From the NCBI GenBank assembly GCA_028382005.1, contig JAOESH010000006.1, positions 16,461 through 80,460 of the forward strand: a stretch of 64,000 bases of DNA, in the 5' to 3' direction. Each line of letters starts with the position of its first letter. The first letter of the stretch is position 1. The notes beneath the pieces are model-generated. The model saw only the letters and a list, made by a program, of their open reading frames with translations, was not told the DNA's origin and made no database searches. The DNA comes from Pseudomonadota bacterium (GTDB lineage: Bacteria > Pseudomonadota > Alphaproteobacteria > Puniceispirillales > Marisalimonadaceae). Below are positions 37,430 through 46,120 of this stretch, in pieces. Made by a program: the position numbers and the translations under genes.

Positions 37430-38272
37430 TTATCCTGCGGCAAACGTGCTTACTAATGATCCAACGGTCATACTCCATCCATCTACAAGTACGAACAACA
37501 ATAACTTAAAAGGAAGTGCAACTAACATTGGAGACAACATCATCATTCCTAGAGACATTAAAATAGAAGAAATCACCATATCTATGACTAAAAATGGTAA
37601 AAATAATAGAAAACCAATTTGAAATGCTGTTTTAAGTTCACTTGTCATAAAAGCAGGTAAAGCAATTCGAAATGGAATATCTGCAACTTTATCAAATTTA
37701 CCTAACCCTGCTAATTCTGAGAACATAATTAAATCACTTTTTCTTGTGTTTTTTACCATAAAACTTTTCATTTCAATACTAGCTGTTTCAAGGGCTTTAT
37801 CTGCAGGTAAAGTTTTATCCATATAAGGTAGTGCAGCATTGTCATAAACTTTATTAAAAGTTGGCGCCATTATAAAAAATGTAAGAAATAATGAAATAGC
37901 TATTAAAACTTGGTTAGGCGGTGTTTGTTGAGTACCCAAAGCTTGACGAAGAATTGACATCACAATTATAATTCTTGTAAAACTTGTCATGCCTAAGATT
38001 AAGGATGGGAGTACCGTTAACCCGGTCATTAACAATAAAATCTGCAAGGGAAACGAATATTCAGTTGTATTACCATTTGAAGAAACATTTAATGCAGGAA
38101 ATCCAGAAAATCCTGTTTCGGCAAATGCCTGAACTGAGACGCCGCTCACAATAAATATAGCTGCAGAAAAAGATAGAATTGTTACCATTGTCTTAAAAAG
38201 ATCTAAACTAAATTCTTTATTTTTTATAAAAGAAACTCTTTTACTAGGTTGGGGACATATTGCCTTAAGCAT
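37430..38272 (-). CDS. fliP: Flagellar export protein FliP
   Basis: Core subunit of the export gate. An N-terminal signal-like segment precedes the family sequence LTVLPSLILGMTSFTRIIIV, then RQALGTQQTPPNQVLI, and the C-terminal ISSILMSLGMMMLSP. The strong ribosome binding site GGGAGG lies just before the ATG at 38272 and inside the end of fliO, so the long N-terminus is real. It overlaps fliO by 8 bases. Length 280. Confidence 0.96.
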   Translation of the reverse strand: MLKAICPQPSKRVSFIKNKEFSLDLFKTMVTILSFSAAIFIVSGVSVQAFAETGFSGFPALNVSSNGNTTEYSFPLQILLLMTGLTVLPSLILGMTSFTRIIIVMSILRQALGTQQTPPNQVLIAISLFLTFFIMAPTFNKVYDNAALPYMDKTLPADKALETASIEMKSFMVKNTRKSDLIMFSELAGLGKFDKVADIPFRIALPAFMTSELKTAFQIGFLLFLPFLVIDMVISSILMSLGMMMLSPMLVALPFKLLLFVLVDGWSMTVGSLVSTFAAG

Positions 38273-38696
38273 CTGTTCCTCCCTTTTTATGAGCAGTCAA
38301 TAGATCTGATATATTCACATGTTGTAATGGTTTTTTTTCTTTGGTGGCATCACTTATAACTTTATTTGATATTTTAGGTTTATCATTAGATAAACTCTCG
38401 AAATTAAAATTATTGCTTTTTTCTTCTGAAGAAATATTACTTTTGATTTGTTCTAGAGAACCTCTACCAGTTTTATGACCAACAAAGAAAAAACTCTCAT
38501 TTCCAACCTTAAAAATATATGCCAAGTAACCATTTCGTAATGTTAATTGGCTTGAAATTTCAAGATCATCTTGTTTTTTAATAATTTTTTTTAGGGAACT
38601 ACTTTTTATCTTAATAATGTAAGCTACAATTGCTAATACTGATAAAAATAAAATAGTAACTATAGCAGTTGTAAAATCTGGAACTGTCTGTGACAT
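38265..38696 (-). CDS. fliO: Flagellar biosynthesis protein FliO
   Basis: A 143-residue protein with one N-terminal membrane helix (about residues 8-28) and a basic cytoplasmic region. FliO helps FliP assemble. The sequence is divergent, but the length, helix and position directly before fliP support the call. GAGGAAG precedes the ATG. A sigma-54 promoter lies 33 bases upstream, so fliO starts the fliO-fliP-fliQ-fliR-flhB transcript. Confidence 0.85.
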   Translation of the reverse strand: MSQTVPDFTTAIVTILFLSVLAIVAYIIKIKSSSLKKIIKKQDDLEISSQLTLRNGYLAYIFKVGNESFFFVGHKTGRGSLEQIKSNISSEEKSNNFNFESLSNDKPKISNKVISDATKEKKPLQHVNISDLLTAHKKGGTDA

Positions 38697-38726
38697 TTTA
38701 ATACTTCCTCTAAATTTAGATTACAG

Positions 38727-38744
38727 AAGCAAGAAACATGCCAA
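38727..38744 (-). promoter_or_regulatory. Sigma-54 promoter before fliO
   Basis: Read on the minus strand the site is TTGGCATGTTTCTTGCTT: GG (-24) and GC (-12) are exactly 10 bases apart, with the TGGCA and TTGC context of RpoN promoters. It lies 33 bases before the fliO start in the only gap between fliN and fliO. Confidence 0.85.
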
Positions 38745-38810
38745 TATATTAGAAATAATAACCCTTTGATTTTATTGAATTTTGTTTTTTAAGTGTCAAT
38801 TTTTTGTAAA

Positions 38811-39125
38811 TTATAATTTTTGAACACGATTTTCTGGGTTAGTAACCTCAGTAAACCTAATACCAAATCTTTCACCCACCATTACAACCTCGCCTCTGGC
38901 AATTTTTACACCGTTAGCTAAAATGTCTAATGGGTCACCAGCCAATCTGTCTAGTTCAACTACAGAACCTTCATTTAATTTAAGTAAATCTTTTATTTTC
39001 ATTTCTGTTGATCCAACTTCAACAGTAAGTTTAACTTCTATATTTTCTAGAACCTTTAGATTTTCTATGCCTGTACTATCTGACATTTTTTGGGTATCTG
39101 CTGTTGTAGTTTCGTTTTCTGCCAT
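38811..39125 (-). CDS. fliN: Flagellar switch protein FliN
   Basis: C-ring protein of the motor switch. The C-terminal SpoA domain has KIKDLLKLNEGSVVELDRLAGDPLDIL and GERFGIRFTEV. The N-terminus is a short Thr/Ser/Asp-rich lead. Length 104 is near the E. coli value. It follows fliM by 18 bases and ends the fliK-fliL-fliM-fliN group. Confidence 0.96.
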   Translation of the reverse strand: MAENETTTADTQKMSDSTGIENLKVLENIEVKLTVEVGSTEMKIKDLLKLNEGSVVELDRLAGDPLDILANGVKIARGEVVMVGERFGIRFTEVTNPENRVQKL

Positions 39126-39143
39126 TTAAATACTCCTAGGATA

Positions 39144-40112
39144 TTATAATCTATCTTTTAAACTAACTGCTACTTGACTATTAGTTTCTCCAATTTCTGC
39201 CTTAAATAAAATTTTGTCATCTACTAAAAAATCAACTCCATCAACACGAGGGAGATTAATTATATCACCTTCCTTAAATTTAATTAACTCTGAAAGTGAA
39301 ACTGACGGTTCGCTTAAAATAGCTGAAATAGGAAGAGGAACATTCATTATAGAATTTTCTAATCTGTCTTTCCAACTTGTATCATCATCAATAACATCTG
39401 ATTGAACTCGAGAGCGCAGAAGAGATGCAATTGGTTTAAGTGTTTGTAACGGATATATTATATCAAATGAAGCAGAGTCAATGTTTGGGAGTTGTACTAC
39501 GAAAGAACATATAATTACTGAATCTGTTGATTCAACTAAGGTGGCAAATTGTGGATTTATTTCTCTAGCTTGATGTCTAATTGTAATAGGCATAAGATCC
39601 TTCCAGGCGTTTTGCAGGCATTGCGCCATACCCTCCGAAACTATTTCAATTATTCTATCTTCCGTTGCAGTAAATTCTGATTTAGTCGATGGAAAATTAG
39701 CCAACTTGCCACCGTAGTAGCAGTTTGTTAAAACGCTTATAAATGATGGTTCCAGAACAAGTAACATCGAACCTCTTAATTCATCTATTCTACTTGTTGT
39801 CAAACTCATAAAACTATTAAGACCAGCACTATACTCATCATAAGTTTTTACTTCTGGAGGAAATGGATTGATCTTGGGCTGCATTCTTATCATTGGTAAA
39901 AATATACTTCTGACTAACCTAGCAAATCTTTCGTTAATTAATCTTAAAGCATAATAATCACCTAAGAGTTCAAGATTGTCTGAACCAAAGGTAAAATCAG
40001 AAACTTCAACATCGTTGTTAAGTCCAGAATTTGCGGTTATCTCTCCAGATTGGAGACCTTCCATTAAAGCAGAAACTTCGTCAGAAGATAATTTACGAGA
40101 TGTATTAGACAT
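39144..40112 (-). CDS. fliM: Flagellar switch protein FliM
   Basis: C-ring protein that binds phospho-CheY and sets motor direction. The N-terminal LSSDEVSALMEG matches the CheY-binding LSQDEIDALL-type peptide. The middle domain holds RPSI-like RLVRSIFLPMIRM and NSFMSLTTSRIDELRGSML, followed by a C-terminal SpoA domain (LSELIKFKEGDIINLPRV). Length 322 is normal. Confidence 0.95.
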   Translation of the reverse strand: MSNTSRKLSSDEVSALMEGLQSGEITANSGLNNDVEVSDFTFGSDNLELLGDYYALRLINERFARLVRSIFLPMIRMQPKINPFPPEVKTYDEYSAGLNSFMSLTTSRIDELRGSMLLVLEPSFISVLTNCYYGGKLANFPSTKSEFTATEDRIIEIVSEGMAQCLQNAWKDLMPITIRHQAREINPQFATLVESTDSVIICSFVVQLPNIDSASFDIIYPLQTLKPIASLLRSRVQSDVIDDDTSWKDRLENSIMNVPLPISAILSEPSVSLSELIKFKEGDIINLPRVDGVDFLVDDKILFKAEIGETNSQVAVSLKDRL

Positions 40113-40130
40113 AGTAATTAATAACCTAAA

Positions 40131-40736
40131 TTATTGTAATATAAAAGCTGTGAAATAAACATCTTCAATACCAGGAAATTCTTTTAAAGTCTCTAATTTC
40201 GCATTAAGTACAACAAGAAGCCTATCTGAAAGCTTTTTCTTGCCATCGCTTCCTGATATATCTTCTTCAGAAAAATCACTTACAGTTGAAAGAATTTCAG
40301 ATCGTAAGGCTAATTGATGTGAATCCACAACTTCCATGACCTTTTCATCGTATTGAGTTGAAACACCAACGCTAAGTTGTAAAAACTTTCTACTGCCTTT
40401 TAAGTTAGTTGTAAAATCTCCAGGAAATTCAAAATATGTAGTCTCATAACTATCTACTTCTGGGATAGACTTAACATTCTTTTTTATAAGACCGTCTTCA
40501 CCTTCAACTTCACCTTCTTCATTTTCCTTTTGTTCTTCAGTCTCTTTAGCCTTAGAATTTTTTCCTTCTATAATTTGGTTAACTTCAGCTGAAGGATCTG
40601 GCTCTGGTTCGCCTCCAAACATAAAGTAACCTATACCTAAGCCTACAACTATAAGTAAGATACCTGCCACAACAAAAATAATAATTTTTACAAGGCCACT
40701 TTTTTTTGGTTCTTCTTCTTCAACTTCATCTGCCAT
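40131..40736 (-). CDS. fliL: Flagellar basal body-associated protein FliL
   Basis: A single-pass protein that supports the stator near the basal body. A Glu-rich cytoplasmic start is followed by the membrane helix IIIFVVAGILLIVVGLGIGY (about residues 18-37). An acidic Glu/Lys linker of about 50 residues leads to the periplasmic domain with YFEFPGDFTTNLKGSRKFLQ and EILSTVSDFSEEDI. Length 201. It lies between fliK and fliM. Confidence 0.93.
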   Translation of the reverse strand: MADEVEEEEPKKSGLVKIIIFVVAGILLIVVGLGIGYFMFGGEPEPDPSAEVNQIIEGKNSKAKETEEQKENEEGEVEGEDGLIKKNVKSIPEVDSYETTYFEFPGDFTTNLKGSRKFLQLSVGVSTQYDEKVMEVVDSHQLALRSEILSTVSDFSEEDISGSDGKKKLSDRLLVVLNAKLETLKEFPGIEDVYFTAFILQ

Positions 40737-40764
40737 TTTTATCTCACTATATGTTTATAATTAA

Positions 40765-42126
40765 TTATGCAATTACATTTATTATATGTCTAGATGAATT
40801 CTGTTCAGCATTATTTTCATCTATAACTTCAATTTTTTTCTCGGTTGTTAAATGTTGATTTTGATTTTTATTATTTGAATTTTGATTAAAATGATTTTGT
40901 GATCCAAAATTTTGATTTTCATTTTTTGCTGAAAAATCTAAGTTTATTCCTTGATCGTTAAAAAGTTTTTGAAGGTAAGTTTCATTTTGTGTTAAAGCCG
41001 TTGTAGCAAAACTGTTTTCAGTAATAATTTTTACACTTCCTATTCCCTCTTTTAAAGTAACCGACACTTTTAGCATACCTAGATTTTTAGGCTTGAGGTT
41101 AAATTCTATTTCTCCTCCACCATCTGCAAGTGAGTTTTCTATCCTAGATACAAGTTTGGATGTCCATCCTTTTTGAGTTAAATCAAGATTATCAAGAAAA
41201 TTTTCTAAAACTGAGTTGTATCCACTATTTGAGAAAGAAGTATTACCATTAAAGGAATAATTATTAGAAGTATTAATTTGATTTACTTGGTTAATATTTA
41301 TGTTTTGATTATTATTTATTTTTGTTTCATTAATTTTATTTTTTTGATGTGTTTCACTAATTTGACTATTTAAATGATTTAATAAGACATTATTGTTGAG
41401 TTTTATACTTAACTGAGAAGATACGTTATTTAATTGATTTTGTTCAACTTTACTTACTTTAGTTAAGTCATATATTTTATTAGGGTGGTTATTTTTTTTT
41501 ATTTTTTTAACAAATGAAGAATGTTGGTAGTTAAGAGATAATTTTTTATTCTTATTACTTTGTTGTTTAGGTAGATTATTAACTAACTTTTCCTGATCTT
41601 TATTATTAATTTTACTCTGATTTAAATTAACGTCATTGATATTTTTTAATTTATTTAAATTAGTTGTATTTTTTTCATTAACTACTGGTTTAATATTTTC
41701 TGATTTAGTCTCAAAAGATTTTGAGGTTTTTTTAGATAATAAATTTTTTGAGTTTTGGTTGATAGAAATATCTAATTTGATTTCTTTTGGTGTTGTTAAA
41801 TCTAACTTGATTATATTCAAAATTTTATTTTTATCTATTTCACTTAAACTTGTATCTAATTTTATTTTATTTTCAATTTGACTTACATTGGGCAAGCTGG
41901 TTTTTTTTGTCTCAAAATCAGAAATAATATTAGAAATATATTCAATGATTTTAACGTCATCATCTTCAAAGCAAAATTCTTTATCTATTAAATCTTTTTC
42001 AGAAACTATTTCTTCACTATTAACGTTAATAGAAAATAAGGAACTTAAAATGGAACTTTCTTCATCGGTTCCTTTTAATCCTGAAAATGGCTCAATATTT
42101 GTATTTATGTCTGTAATAATATTCAT
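40765..42126 (-). CDS. fliK: Flagellar hook-length control protein FliK
   Basis: Secreted molecular ruler that triggers the FlhB switch. Only the C-terminal domain is well conserved: EFNLKPKNLGMLKVSVTLK and ETYLQKLFNDQGINLD (about residues 335-410). The first 300 residues are low in complexity, very rich in Asn, Lys, Ser and Ile, as expected for the disordered ruler part. Length 453. A sigma-54 promoter lies 29 bases upstream. Confidence 0.88.
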   Translation of the reverse strand: MNIITDINTNIEPFSGLKGTDEESSILSSLFSINVNSEEIVSEKDLIDKEFCFEDDDVKIIEYISNIISDFETKKTSLPNVSQIENKIKLDTSLSEIDKNKILNIIKLDLTTPKEIKLDISINQNSKNLLSKKTSKSFETKSENIKPVVNEKNTTNLNKLKNINDVNLNQSKINNKDQEKLVNNLPKQQSNKNKKLSLNYQHSSFVKKIKKNNHPNKIYDLTKVSKVEQNQLNNVSSQLSIKLNNNVLLNHLNSQISETHQKNKINETKINNNQNININQVNQINTSNNYSFNGNTSFSNSGYNSVLENFLDNLDLTQKGWTSKLVSRIENSLADGGGEIEFNLKPKNLGMLKVSVTLKEGIGSVKIITENSFATTALTQNETYLQKLFNDQGINLDFSAKNENQNFGSQNHFNQNSNNKNQNQHLTTEKKIEVIDENNAEQNSSRHIINVIA

Positions 42127-42153
42127 GTTTATGATCCATATTTTTTATAAAAA

Positions 42154-42169
42154 TGCAAATATAATGCCA
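42154..42169 (-). promoter_or_regulatory. Sigma-54 promoter before fliK
   Basis: Minus-strand sequence TGGCATTATATTTGCA: GG and GC 10 bases apart, with TGGCA and TTGC both exact. It sits in the 73-base gap between fliJ and fliK, 29 bases before the fliK ATG, and would drive fliK-fliL-fliM-fliN. Confidence 0.85.
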
Positions 42170-42199
42170 TTTATCAAAATATAGTTTTATGAAAAAAAA

Positions 42200-42592
42200 T
42201 TAGCTAAAGTTTTTTTTATCTAATTCATTAAGATAATTTTTTTTATATTCAATAGTTTTTTCTTCCGCTTTGTTTTTTTTTACATTATTCATAATAATTT
42301 TTTGTTGGATAATTTTTTTCTCACTTAATAAATATTTATTTCTATTATCAGCAATATTCTTCTGGTTTTGAAGAGTACTTAACAATTGTGCATTATTTTT
42401 AAAATAACCAGAACTAATAATTTTATTTGAATTTTCTGCTTTGCCATTATCCATAATAGTATCTATTTGTTCGATCAAATTATTATTTTTAACTATTTCA
42501 GTTTGTAATAAGACAGAATTACTAACTTCTTTAGAAATATCTCTTTTTCTAAGCGTTGCTAAACGCTCAAATCTTTTTATTTTTTTTAACAA
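42200..42592 (-). CDS. fliJ: Flagellar export chaperone FliJ
   Basis: A 130-residue, highly charged, alpha-helical protein, predicted antiparallel coiled coil from end to end, starting MLKKIKRFERLATLRKRDI. FliJ is the stalk-like rod in the FliI ATPase ring. The sequence family is weakly conserved. The call rests on the coiled-coil layout, the size and the position 9 bases after fliI. Confidence 0.8.
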   Translation of the reverse strand: MLKKIKRFERLATLRKRDISKEVSNSVLLQTEIVKNNNLIEQIDTIMDNGKAENSNKIISSGYFKNNAQLLSTLQNQKNIADNRNKYLLSEKKIIQQKIIMNNVKKNKAEEKTIEYKKNYLNELDKKNFS

Positions 42593-42601
42593 TACCTTAA
42601 C

Positions 42602-43921
42602 CTATTTATAGAGTTGTAATAATTGATTTTTTGAACTTTCAAAATCTGCTTTTTGGTCATGTGGTTGAGATATAAAGTCTATTAATTTTGGCCACATTAA
42701 TATTGCGTCATCAAGATCTTTATCTTGTCCTTGGGAATACCCTCCCATTAATAATAAGTCTTTATTTTCAATATAATTACTGACATGTTTTCTAAATAGC
42801 TTTGTTGCGTTAGAATGTTCTGAAGATACTAAGTCATTCATTACTCGACTTATTGAATGTGAAATGTCGACAGCAGGATAAATTCCCATTTGAGCATTTG
42901 ATCTACTCAGTACTATATGCCCATCAAGAATAGCTCTTGCAGTATCAACAACTGGATCATTATTATCATCACCATCGGCTAAAATTGTATAAAATGACGT
43001 AATACTTCCTTCACCCTTATCACTTGTACCTGTCCTTTCAATTAAGTTTGGTATCATAGAAATAACAGAAGCCGGATAACCTTTTGATGTAGCAGTTTCT
43101 CCTAAGGACAAACCTATTTCTCTTTTAGCATGGGCTATTCTGGTAAGACTATCCATAATAAGTAAAACATTCAAATTTTGATCTCTAAAATATTCAGCAA
43201 TCGCAGTAGCCCTGTTTGCTGCTCTTATTCTCATTAAAGGGGATCTATCAGCAGGAACTGCAACAACAGTTATTTTTTTTGCTGTTTCATCGTTGAATAA
43301 TTCATTTACCATTGCCCCTACTTCTCTGGCCCTTTCTCCAATCAATGCAATCACGACAACATCAGCATCAGTATATTTGCTCATCATTCCTAGCAATACT
43401 GATTTACCAACACCTGAACCAGCAATAATTCCTAATCTTTGACCTTGTCCAACAGTTAATAAAGAATTAATAATTCTTACGCCTACATCTAATGGTTTCT
43501 TTATTAAACTTCTTTTGAGTGGGTTCATTACTTTACCCATTAATGGCCATTTATTATTTATTGTCTCTAACGGTTTATCATCAAGAGGCTTCCCAAAAGC
43601 ATCGGTTACCCTACCTAATAATGTGTCATCAACATCTATAAACCTGCCATCATCATGCAGCCAAACCTCACATCCAGTCACAATATGTGACGAAGGTTCT
43701 AAAATTGCTAGCATATTATGATTTTGATCAAAACTAACGATTTCTGCCAGGATTTCTTTACCCATTTGATCTTTAACAATACATAAACTTCCAATAGGAG
43801 CAGGAAAAGGGTCACAATATAAAACATTGCCATCAAAACGATTAACTCTTCCAGAACTAACTATCAATTTGCGCCTTTTTATTTCTGAAATATTATCTAA
43901 TAATTTTGTTTCAAAATTCAT
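42602..43921 (-). CDS. fliI: Flagellum-specific ATPase FliI
   Basis: Hexameric ATPase related to the F1 beta subunit that feeds substrates to the export gate. Walker A is IIAGSGVGKSVLLGMM, followed by ALIGERAREVGAMVNEL, Walker B VLLIMDSLTRIAHAKREIGL and the GYPASV signature region. Length 439 is normal. Confidence 0.97.
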   Translation of the reverse strand: MNFETKLLDNISEIKRRKLIVSSGRVNRFDGNVLYCDPFPAPIGSLCIVKDQMGKEILAEIVSFDQNHNMLAILEPSSHIVTGCEVWLHDDGRFIDVDDTLLGRVTDAFGKPLDDKPLETINNKWPLMGKVMNPLKRSLIKKPLDVGVRIINSLLTVGQGQRLGIIAGSGVGKSVLLGMMSKYTDADVVVIALIGERAREVGAMVNELFNDETAKKITVVAVPADRSPLMRIRAANRATAIAEYFRDQNLNVLLIMDSLTRIAHAKREIGLSLGETATSKGYPASVISMIPNLIERTGTSDKGEGSITSFYTILADGDDNNDPVVDTARAILDGHIVLSRSNAQMGIYPAVDISHSISRVMNDLVSSEHSNATKLFRKHVSNYIENKDLLLMGGYSQGQDKDLDDAILMWPKLIDFISQPHDQKADFESSKNQLLQLYK

Positions 43922-43944
43922 TTCACTATCTCAATAATTACGTT

Positions 43945-45030
43945 TTAATCTTTTTTAAAAGTTTTTTCTGAATAGTGCATACCGTCACAATTAAGCACTA
44001 TGTCACCTCTAGAAATATCTTTGTTAGGTACAAATTGTGATTTTTGATTAATATTTTGAAAATCTTCTATTTTTGAAAGTGCTTCTAAATCTTTGTCATT
44101 CACTTCAATTGTTATTTTTTCTTCAAAACAATTAATGTTTTTTAAGAATGTCTTTATTTTTTTTTCGTATTTATCTGGCATTTTATCAATTTGGTAACCA
44201 GCCAGTTCATTAGCTATATCGAGAATTTTATTTTCCATAGCATCATATATTGCTTTTTCACTCATACTAGATAAAGATGAAAAAATTGACCTATAATCTT
44301 CTATGTCTTTCACAATAGCTTTTCCTACTTCACCTGAATTTAGATCTACATTTTCAGTTGTTTGAGCAGTCTCATTATCTGATTTATTGATTGATTGAGA
44401 CACCGCATCTCTTACTGAGTTGAGTGCTTGTTGTGTTTCTTCCGTATTGTTTTCTAAAGCTTGAATTGAACTTTCTTCGTCTTTTTTATCTTCTGATTTA
44501 AGATCTGTTTTTTTGTTATTATCGTCACTTAATTCATCTTTTACTTGCTCTTCATTATATTGGTTTTTGATTGTACTCTGGTTATTTATAATATCTTCAG
44601 AATTTTTATCTTTAGCTAAATCTATTTGACCTTCAACCTTATCTTCATTTAATAAATCTTTTTCGTCTGTACTTTCACTAGTTGATAGAGTTTCTTTAGG
44701 AGTTTGTAAGCTGTCATTATTATCGGTTTCATCTAATGTTTCATTCTGTTGTGTTTTTGATTCATAAGTATCTGTTTCATTTAAACTTACGTTTTCAGAT
44801 ATAGTTTCATTTGATACGTTATTCTTATTTTCTTTTTTAGTTTCAAAATCGAGAGCAATATCAATTAAAGATTTCTTAATAAAGTTAGAGTTATTTGAAA
44901 TGTTCTTATCCTGAAAAATAGCCTGAGACTGTGTTTTGAGAACAGACTTTATTCGATCATTATCAAGAGAAATAACGTTTTCATTATTAGTGTTATTTTT
45001 TTCATCTTCATATTTCATTTTTAAAGACAT
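43945..45030 (-). CDS. fliH: FliH-like flagellar assembly protein with long acidic N-terminal region
   Basis: By position (between fliG and fliI) and by its C-terminal domain this should be FliH, the partner of FliI. The last 120 residues (from about AIYDAMENKILDIANELAG, through EEKITIEVNDKDLEAL, to GDIVLNCDGMHYSEKT) have the FliH/HrpE layout. The first 240 residues are highly acidic and low in complexity (Asp, Glu, Asn, Ser, Thr), an unusually long extension. At 361 residues it is longer than the usual 210-250. The family call is therefore moderate. Confidence 0.75.
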   Translation of the reverse strand: MSLKMKYEDEKNNTNNENVISLDNDRIKSVLKTQSQAIFQDKNISNNSNFIKKSLIDIALDFETKKENKNNVSNETISENVSLNETDTYESKTQQNETLDETDNNDSLQTPKETLSTSESTDEKDLLNEDKVEGQIDLAKDKNSEDIINNQSTIKNQYNEEQVKDELSDDNNKKTDLKSEDKKDEESSIQALENNTEETQQALNSVRDAVSQSINKSDNETAQTTENVDLNSGEVGKAIVKDIEDYRSIFSSLSSMSEKAIYDAMENKILDIANELAGYQIDKMPDKYEKKIKTFLKNINCFEEKITIEVNDKDLEALSKIEDFQNINQKSQFVPNKDISRGDIVLNCDGMHYSEKTFKKD

Positions 45031-45049
45031 AGTTATTTATCTCTCACCT

Positions 45050-46093
45050 CTAAACATAATCGTCACCACCACGGCCAGCTAATACAATAGAACCTTCGTC
45101 AGACATACGCCTAGCAACTGCAATAATTTGTTTTTGAGCTTCTTGAACTTCTGTTAATCTTACAGGACCCAAAGCTTCCATTTCATCTTGAATATTTGCA
45201 GCAGCACGTTGAGACATACATCCAAATAATTTTTTCCTTAATTCTTCATCTGCACCTTTAAGAGCTAAAATGATTAGATCATCCTCAACAGAACGTAAAA
45301 GTGTCTGTAAAGACTTATCATCAGAAAGTAGTAAAGTTTCAAATACAAACATACTATCTTGAATGGCTAACATAAGAGCTTTATCCTCTTTCAATATTTC
45401 TTTCATTATTTTAGCTTCACCGTCTCCACTAATAAAATTCATAATTTTTGCAGCTGCAGGTACTCCTCCAACTTTACTAGCCCTAAGACTAGCATTAGAT
45501 GAAAAAACCTTCTGCATAACCCTATCTAATTCTTTTAAAGCTTCCGGTTGAACAGTTTGAAGGGTTGCAATTCTTCTTATAATATCTGCTTGATTGTTTT
45601 CAGGCAAAAAGTTCAATACATCTGATGCAGTAGCAGGTTCTAAGTATGATATAATCAAAGCTATTATTTGTGGGTGCTCATCAATGATTAAGTCAGTAAT
45701 TGACCTTGCATCAAGCCAGTCAAGTATCTCTATAGCTTTATTACTATCAGCCGGCGTAATTTTACCTAAAACTGTTTGAGCTTTATCTTCACCCAACGAT
45801 TTTGTCATAACATTTTTAATATAACTTCCTCCGGAAATACCTAAACTAGTTTGAGCTTTTATAATTGCTAAAAACTCATCTAAAACTAGATTTACAGTAT
45901 CTTGGCCAAGCCCCTGAACAGAATACATAGCAGTCCCAAGAACCTGTACCTCCTTTGGGGATAAGTTACCCATGATTTCTGCAGCTTCATCTTCTCCAAT
46001 TAACATCATTAAAATTGCACATTTTTGGGTGCCTGTTAATCCTTGGTAGATTTCGTTTGCTTTAGGTGCTTTTTGTTTTGCTGCTTCAGCCAT
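45050..46093 (-). CDS. fliG: Flagellar motor switch protein FliG
   Basis: C-ring protein that contacts the stator. The N-terminal domain has LTGTQKCAILMMLIGEDEAAEIM and the middle domain IDEHPQIIALIISYLEPATAS. The C-terminal motor domain has DLIILALKGADEELRKKLFGCMSQRAA with the conserved charged residues. Length 347 is normal. It lies 27 bases after fliF. Confidence 0.97.
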   Translation of the reverse strand: MAEAAKQKAPKANEIYQGLTGTQKCAILMMLIGEDEAAEIMGNLSPKEVQVLGTAMYSVQGLGQDTVNLVLDEFLAIIKAQTSLGISGGSYIKNVMTKSLGEDKAQTVLGKITPADSNKAIEILDWLDARSITDLIIDEHPQIIALIISYLEPATASDVLNFLPENNQADIIRRIATLQTVQPEALKELDRVMQKVFSSNASLRASKVGGVPAAAKIMNFISGDGEAKIMKEILKEDKALMLAIQDSMFVFETLLLSDDKSLQTLLRSVEDDLIILALKGADEELRKKLFGCMSQRAAANIQDEMEALGPVRLTEVQEAQKQIIAVARRMSDEGSIVLAGRGGDDYV

Positions 46094-46120
46094 TGTAATA
46101 CCCTACTTTCTATATACTTT

